NCBI GenBank assembly: GCA_003695455.1 | Contig: RFJF01000305.1 | Location: forward strand, 1-12,973 | DNA: 12,973 nt | Reading direction: 5' to 3' | Origin: Chloroflexota bacterium | Lineage (GTDB): Bacteria > Chloroflexota > Anaerolineae > 4572-78 > J111 | Shown here: in pieces, positions 8,517 to 12,973 of the stretch | Layout of the letters: the number at the start of each line of letters is the position of its first letter | How positions within the stretch are numbered: position 1 is the stretch's first letter | The notes under the pieces: model-generated | What the model saw: only the letters and a program-made list of their open reading frames with translations | What the model was told of the DNA's origin: nothing | Database searches by the model: none | Made by a program: the position numbers and the translations under genes

Positions 8517-10301
8517 ATGAGTATACAATCCAACGGAAGTTACCCGCAGGCTCGCTGGTCACTGAAGGCGATTTTCCCCGGCCCCACCGACCCCGCCGTT
8601 GACGAGGCTGTTGCCGCGCTGGAAGAGGCCGTGCAGCGCATCGAGGCGGCCCGCCCTGCTCTGACGCCGGATATAGCCGGCAACGATTTTTACGCACTGC
8701 TAAAAACAATTGAAGAGTTTACCGAACTGGCACACAGGTTGGGTAGTTACGGGCAATTGTGGTTCTCGGAAGACACCCAAAATCAGGATGCGCTGGCATT
8801 TATGGGCAAAATGGAGCAATTACTCACCGAGGCCTACAACAGAATCCTCTTTTTCAATTTGTGGTGGAAAGGGCTGGATAACCAAAACGCCGACCGGCTG
8901 CTGGACTTTGCCGGCGATATGCGTTACAGCCTGGAGCAGGAACGATTGTTTAAAGACCACACCCTCAGCGAGGCCGAGGAGCAGGTTATCAACCTGAAAG
9001 ACGTGAACGGCATCAACGCCATTACCACCCTGTACGATATGATTACCAACAAATTTGTTTTTGACCTGGAAGCAGACGGCGAAAAAAAACAACTCACGCG
9101 GGGCGAATTAATGGCCTATGTACGCAATCCGTCGCCGGAAATCCGGGCTGCGGCCTATCAGGAACTGTACCGGGTGTATCAGCAGGAAGACTCGGTGCTG
9201 GCCCAGATTTACATTCACCGGGTGCGGGATTGGGCCAGCGAAAAGGTGAACCTGCGCCACATCGAATCGCCGATTGCCGTGCGAAATTTGTCTAACGATG
9301 TGCCCAATTCAGTCATTGACACGCTGCTGGATGTGTGCGCCGAGCAAGCGCCGGTGTTCCACCGCTACTTCAAACTCAAGGCAAAATGGCTTGGCTTGCC
9401 TGTACTCCGCCGGTACGACCTGTACGCCCCACTCAACACCACATCCGGCGCAAAAATCCCCTACGAGCAGGCCGTCAGCACGGTGCTTGACAGCCTGAAC
9501 GCATTTTCCCCGGAAATCGGGCAGCACGCCAAACGTGTATTCGACGCCGGACACATTGATTCCGAGGTGCGCCCCAACAAGCGCAGCGGCGCGTTCTGCG
9601 CCAGCATTCTGCCGGACGTGCCGCCGTGGGTGCTGGTCAATTACACGGGAGAACCCCGCGAAGTAGCCACACTGGCCCACGAACTGGGTCACGCCATCCA
9701 CGCCCTCATGGCCGCCAACCACTCTGTGCTCACCTTCCACTCGGCGCTGCCGCTGGCAGAAACCGCCTCGGTGTTTTCAGAAATGCTGCTGACCGACCGG
9801 CTGCTGGCCGAAGAACAAAACCCGGAACTGCGCCGAGATTTGCTGGTGGAAGCCATTGATGATTCTTATGCCACGGTATTGCGCCAGGCCTACTTTGTGC
9901 TGTTTGAACGCGAAGCCCACCGCCAAATCATTAACGGCGCAACAATGAACGACCTGAACACGCTGTACATGGCTAATCTGCAGCAGCAGTTTGGCAACGC
10001 CGTGGATGTGAGCGACGATTTTCAGCGCGAGTGGATTGTGATTCCGCATATTTACCACACCCCGTTCTACTGCTACGCTTACAGTTTTGGGCAACTGCTG
10101 GCTCTCTCGCTGTACCAGCAGTACAAAACCGAGGGTGATTCCTTTAAACCACGGCTGCTCAAAATACTGGCCTACGGCGGTTCGGCCAGCCCCAACCACA
10201 TTTTGACCGAGGCCGGCATCAATATGGCAGACCCCGATTTTTGGCGCGGCGGCTTCAACTTTATCAGCGGGATGATTGACCAACTGGAGGCCGGGGCGTA
10301 A
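8517..10301 (+). CDS. pepF: Oligoendopeptidase F, M3B family zinc metallopeptidase
   Basis: A 594-residue cytoplasmic metallopeptidase that cleaves short peptides. The zinc motif HELGH is at residues 388-392 (AHELGHAIH), with catalytic Glu389. Glu415 in LAETASVFSEM is the expected third zinc ligand, 27 residues on, as in M3 peptidases. A C-terminal YHTPFYCYAYSFGQLLAL segment and a LLKILAYGGSASP segment match the PepF substrate-binding region. The length is normal for the family. The ATG at 8517 follows GAGGAGT with about 11 nt spacing. The stop lies 4 bp before the start of the channel gene, so the two are probably in one operon. Physiological peptides are unknown; the potassium channel neighbours offer no obvious functional link. 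Confidence 0.95.
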   Translation: MSIQSNGSYPQARWSLKAIFPGPTDPAVDEAVAALEEAVQRIEAARPALTPDIAGNDFYALLKTIEEFTELAHRLGSYGQLWFSEDTQNQDALAFMGKMEQLLTEAYNRILFFNLWWKGLDNQNADRLLDFAGDMRYSLEQERLFKDHTLSEAEEQVINLKDVNGINAITTLYDMITNKFVFDLEADGEKKQLTRGELMAYVRNPSPEIRAAAYQELYRVYQQEDSVLAQIYIHRVRDWASEKVNLRHIESPIAVRNLSNDVPNSVIDTLLDVCAEQAPVFHRYFKLKAKWLGLPVLRRYDLYAPLNTTSGAKIPYEQAVSTVLDSLNAFSPEIGQHAKRVFDAGHIDSEVRPNKRSGAFCASILPDVPPWVLVNYTGEPREVATLAHELGHAIHALMAANHSVLTFHSALPLAETASVFSEMLLTDRLLAEEQNPELRRDLLVEAIDDSYATVLRQAYFVLFEREAHRQIINGATMNDLNTLYMANLQQQFGNAVDVSDDFQREWIVIPHIYHTPFYCYAYSFGQLLALSLYQQYKTEGDSFKPRLLKILAYGGSASPNHILTEAGINMADPDFWRGGFNFISGMIDQLEAGA

Positions 10302-10305
10302 GCTG

Positions 10306-12132
10306 ATGGCGCTGTTTGAAATGCCACCGCCGGAACTTTCTACCCTGCCGGAAAAAGGCGTGGCCCACCTGCGAATCCGGTCCTGGCTGCTTTCAAGCCT
10401 GCTGCTCAGCGTGGGCGCGTACCTGATGTTTATTACCTGGTCTTTTTTGGAAGGTAGTTTGTACCTGATTCACCAGCACAACATTTGGTGGTACACATTT
10501 AATTTGCCGGTCACGGGCCTGTACCTGCTGCTGCTCATCCCCCTGCTGCGCAGCATGCTCACCAAAACCCTGGAAACCTACCGCGACATCATCCCCTTTC
10601 ACGACCGGTTGCGGCGGCTGGAACGGCGCGCTTACACGCTCAACCGCCGCGGCGAGTGGATTGCGCTGGCAATTGGCGCGGCGGTGGGCATGTTTGTGTT
10701 TCCGCCCCCCGTGTTCCGCGAACATTTGTCGTGGTCCATGTTTGATATTTTGGGCGACACCCTGATTTTTGGGCTGGGAAGCTGGCACGTGTACGCCGCG
10801 CTGGTGCGCACCAAAATGCTATCGGCCATGCATGACCACGTGCAAAACCTCACCGTGTTCCGGCAAACAATTTCGTACCGGCCGATTGTGCGCTGGGGTG
10901 TTGCCAACACGGCCGCCATTGTTGGCGCAATGGCAATCAGCTCGCTGTTCATCCCGCCGGAAAAACGTTTTCAGCCGATTACCATTGTCATTTACAGTTC
11001 GCTGGCGCTGGCTGCCGTACTGGTGTTTGTGTTCAGCAAAGCGCCAACATCAATTATGGGCCAGTTCCGAATTTTCCGGGCCTTCTTTTTGTTTGTAGCC
11101 GTGGCCGTGGTGGGCATGGTCGGCTTCAACTGGCTCGAAGGCTGGGCGCTGCGGGACTCGCTGTACGCCACCGTCATCACCATGACCACCATCGGCTACG
11201 GCGATTTCAGCCCTGCCACCCCGCAGGGGCAGTTGTTCACCATTTTTCTGAGTCTGTTTGCCATTGGCATTGGCGGCTATGCCATCACGTCTGTGGCGTC
11301 CTTTGTGATTGAGGGCAATTTTCATCGTTTCATCAAAGGCCGGCGGGTTGACAAAAAAATTGTCGAGATGCGCAACCACTACATTGTGTGCGGCTCCGGA
11401 AAATTGGGCCGCCAGCTTGCCATCGAATTTTACAAATCGCAGGTGCCGTTTGTGGTCATAGAAAAATCATCGGCTGTGCTGGAAGAGCTACTCCACGAGG
11501 TTGACATCCCCTACGTGCAGGGCGACGCCACGCAGGACGAATCGCTGCAACTGGCCGGCATCGAGCGCGCCGCCGGGCTGATTGCCGCCCTCAGCGACGA
11601 CAAAGACAACGTGTTCATTACCCTCAGCGGGCGGGCGTTCAACCCCGGGCTACGTATCATTTCCCGTGTGCAATCCGGCAAAAACAAAGCCAAACTCAAA
11701 AAGGCCGGCGCCGATGTGGTCATTTCGCCCCACGAAGTCAGCGGCCGCCGGATGGCCAATGAAATGTTGCATGCCGAAGTTTCTACCCTGCTGGATGAAA
11801 TGTTGCGCGCCGAACAGCAGACCGGCCAAACCCTGCGGCTGGAAGAAGTACACGTCAACCAAATTAAAATTCCGGCGCTGGCCGAACGGCTGCAGCAAGG
11901 CCGGCTGACCGTGTCTGATATTGGGCAGCGCAGTCATTTGATGGTGGTGGCCGTTAAACGAGATTCCCTGCCCGGCGACGACCCGTACCTGTACACCCCG
12001 CGCGGCAACAGCCTGCTGCAACAGGGAGATGTGCTGATTGTGCTCGGCACGCCGGAACAGCGCGCCCACTTGCAGCACAACATTTTGTCTGCCGATAATT
12101 TTGAATCGTGGATATCCAGATTATGGTCGTGA
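10306..12132 (+). CDS. Potassium channel with enlarged N-terminal membrane region and C-terminal RCK (TrkA-N/TrkA-C) domain
   Basis: A 608-residue integral membrane protein. Six hydrophobic segments occupy about residues 27-250 (roughly 27-47, 61-82, 114-136, 145-168, 197-217, 226-247). They precede a standard pore module: outer helix about 257-276, selectivity filter TIGYGD at 295-300, inner helix about 310-333 with a GIGG hinge. The cytoplasmic part is an RCK domain with the Rossmann loop GSGKLG (363-368), an acidic strand end (VVIEK) and YVQGDATQDESL, followed by a TrkA-C-type lobe. It should conduct K+ under control of a bound nucleotide or ion. No regular arginine array of an S4 voltage sensor is seen. 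The ATG at 10306 is preferred over a TTG at 10276 that would overlap pepF; GGAGG lies 15 nt upstream. The next gene starts inside its last codons. Confidence 0.88.
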   Translation: MALFEMPPPELSTLPEKGVAHLRIRSWLLSSLLLSVGAYLMFITWSFLEGSLYLIHQHNIWWYTFNLPVTGLYLLLLIPLLRSMLTKTLETYRDIIPFHDRLRRLERRAYTLNRRGEWIALAIGAAVGMFVFPPPVFREHLSWSMFDILGDTLIFGLGSWHVYAALVRTKMLSAMHDHVQNLTVFRQTISYRPIVRWGVANTAAIVGAMAISSLFIPPEKRFQPITIVIYSSLALAAVLVFVFSKAPTSIMGQFRIFRAFFLFVAVAVVGMVGFNWLEGWALRDSLYATVITMTTIGYGDFSPATPQGQLFTIFLSLFAIGIGGYAITSVASFVIEGNFHRFIKGRRVDKKIVEMRNHYIVCGSGKLGRQLAIEFYKSQVPFVVIEKSSAVLEELLHEVDIPYVQGDATQDESLQLAGIERAAGLIAALSDDKDNVFITLSGRAFNPGLRIISRVQSGKNKAKLKKAGADVVISPHEVSGRRMANEMLHAEVSTLLDEMLRAEQQTGQTLRLEEVHVNQIKIPALAERLQQGRLTVSDIGQRSHLMVVAVKRDSLPGDDPYLYTPRGNSLLQQGDVLIVLGTPEQRAHLQHNILSADNFESWISRLWS

Positions 12133-12973
12133 ATCCGGCAGAAAACGCCAGCCCCATCGAATCACTCAGCGGTCACACAATTTTGTGCGGTGCAGGCAGA
12201 ACCGGCCGCAACATCATCGAGCGATTCTGCCATTTGCAGGTGCCATTTGTGGTCATTGAGCAAGATACCGGCGCCATTGCCCGCGCGCAAAACAACGTGC
12301 GCAAAAAATTCAACCTGGAATTTGCGGTAGTAACCGGCGACGCCACCGAAGACGACACCCTGCGCCGGGCCGGCATTGAACGGGCCGCCGGGCTGGTGGC
12401 CGCCCTCAGCGATGACAAAGACAACCTGTTTGCCACACTCACCGCCCGTTCACTCAACCCCAAATTGCGGATTGTGACCCGCGTAAATGATGAAAAAAAC
12501 AACCGCAGCAAAATGGAAAAGGCGGGGGCAGACCGGGTGGTCTCTACCGAAATTATTGGCGGCATGCGAATTGCCTCGGAAATGATCCGGCCGGAAGTGG
12601 TAAAATTTTTAGACAGAATGGGCAACGCCGCCGGCAAAACCATCCGCTTCACCGAACTGCCGTTGGCAAACATCCGAACACCGGAGTTGGCCGCCCGCCG
12701 CGAGGCGCTCACGCAGTCGCCGCACGGCCCGGAAAAACTGCTCATTCAGGATATTGGCCGGCACACCGGCCTGCTGGTGGTGGCCGTCAAATCGTCGCGG
12801 GTTGACCCCGAAACGGCCCAAGAGCGCGATCTTTTCCACCTGCGCAAGCAGTATCGCTTTGCGCCGCGCGGCGATTTTGAACTGCACCCCGATGATATTC
12901 TGGTGGTCATTGGCACCCAGGACACGCTCAACCAGATTACCGGTGCAACCGATGATGCAGCCGGGGCAAACAC
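12123..12973 (+). CDS. Soluble RCK/TrkA-family potassium channel regulatory protein (partial, C-terminus cut by window edge)
   Basis: The ATG at 12123 overlaps the end of the channel gene by 10 bp in another frame, so translation is probably coupled. The open frame covers 283 codons to the edge. There is no membrane segment: the protein starts almost directly with the Rossmann fold (loop GAGRTG at residues 23-28, VVIEQD, VTGDATEDDTLRRAG), so a nucleotide can bind. A TrkA-C-type lobe follows, with DIGRHTGLLVVAV and DDILVVIGT segments. This lobe is longer than that of the channel, with extra Arg/Glu-rich stretches around AARREALTQS and ETAQERDLFHLRKQ. It is closely similar to the channel's own RCK domain (16 of 17 residues identical from IERAAG to SDDKDN), which implies tandem duplication. 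It probably joins the channel's gating ring; a role with a Trk or Ktr transporter is the alternative. Little of the protein is likely missing. Confidence 0.88.
   Translation, partial: MVVNPAENASPIESLSGHTILCGAGRTGRNIIERFCHLQVPFVVIEQDTGAIARAQNNVRKKFNLEFAVVTGDATEDDTLRRAGIERAAGLVAALSDDKDNLFATLTARSLNPKLRIVTRVNDEKNNRSKMEKAGADRVVSTEIIGGMRIASEMIRPEVVKFLDRMGNAAGKTIRFTELPLANIRTPELAARREALTQSPHGPEKLLIQDIGRHTGLLVVAVKSSRVDPETAQERDLFHLRKQYRFAPRGDFELHPDDILVVIGTQDTLNQITGATDDAAGAN

Noticed and set aside
9309..9740. Minus-strand open frames opposite pepF and the channel genes (also 9777-10283, 11650-12078)
   Set aside because: They are shadows of well-supported genes with intact catalytic motifs and lack ribosome binding sites.
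10276..10305. TTG start of the channel overlapping pepF
   Set aside because: The ATG at 10306 directly after the pepF stop is more plausible; the added ten residues add nothing recognisable.

Overview
The window looks like chromosomal DNA from a member of the Chloroflexota, probably an Anaerolineae or Caldilineae relative. The main clue is the solute-binding lipoprotein at 706-2115. After a twin-arginine lipoprotein signal it carries the Val/Glu/Lys-rich linker (repeats of VEVEKEV type) common in substrate-binding lipoproteins of that phylum. The assignment is inference from this one trait. No tRNA, rRNA, CRISPR array, transposase or phage gene was seen.

Left part (1-4250, minus strand): a sugar uptake and catabolism cluster. 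In transcription order it holds a GntR/FCD-family regulator, a TIM-barrel sugar isomerase/epimerase, an ABC solute-binding lipoprotein and a MalF/UgpA-type permease that runs off the left edge. A near-consensus promoter upstream of the regulator has its -10 box inside a 28-bp perfect palindrome built from overlapping TGTATAC-type sites, with two more such sites downstream. This suggests autoregulation of the whole cluster. Hairpins sit between isomerase and regulator and between binding protein and permease.

Middle (4330-7570): a monocistronic aconitase gene (acnA type) on the minus strand, closed by a strong terminator. Upstream lies a 480-bp non-coding region with an AT-rich core holding two adjacent inverted repeats, plus a 15-bp dyad just before the aconitase ribosome binding site. 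The same region carries a plausible promoter for the rightward genes.

Right part (7573-12973, plus strand): a HAD-IIB (Cof-type) phosphatase, then a tight run of three genes. These are an M3B oligoendopeptidase (pepF), a potassium channel with an enlarged N-terminal membrane region and a cytoplasmic RCK domain, and a separate soluble RCK/TrkA-type protein that overlaps the channel stop by 10 bp and runs off the right edge. The soluble RCK protein is clearly paralogous to the channel's own RCK domain, so the pair may form a mixed gating ring.

Most of the window encodes well-known families. The more unusual points are the operator array, the dyads upstream of aconitase, and the channel/RCK pair.
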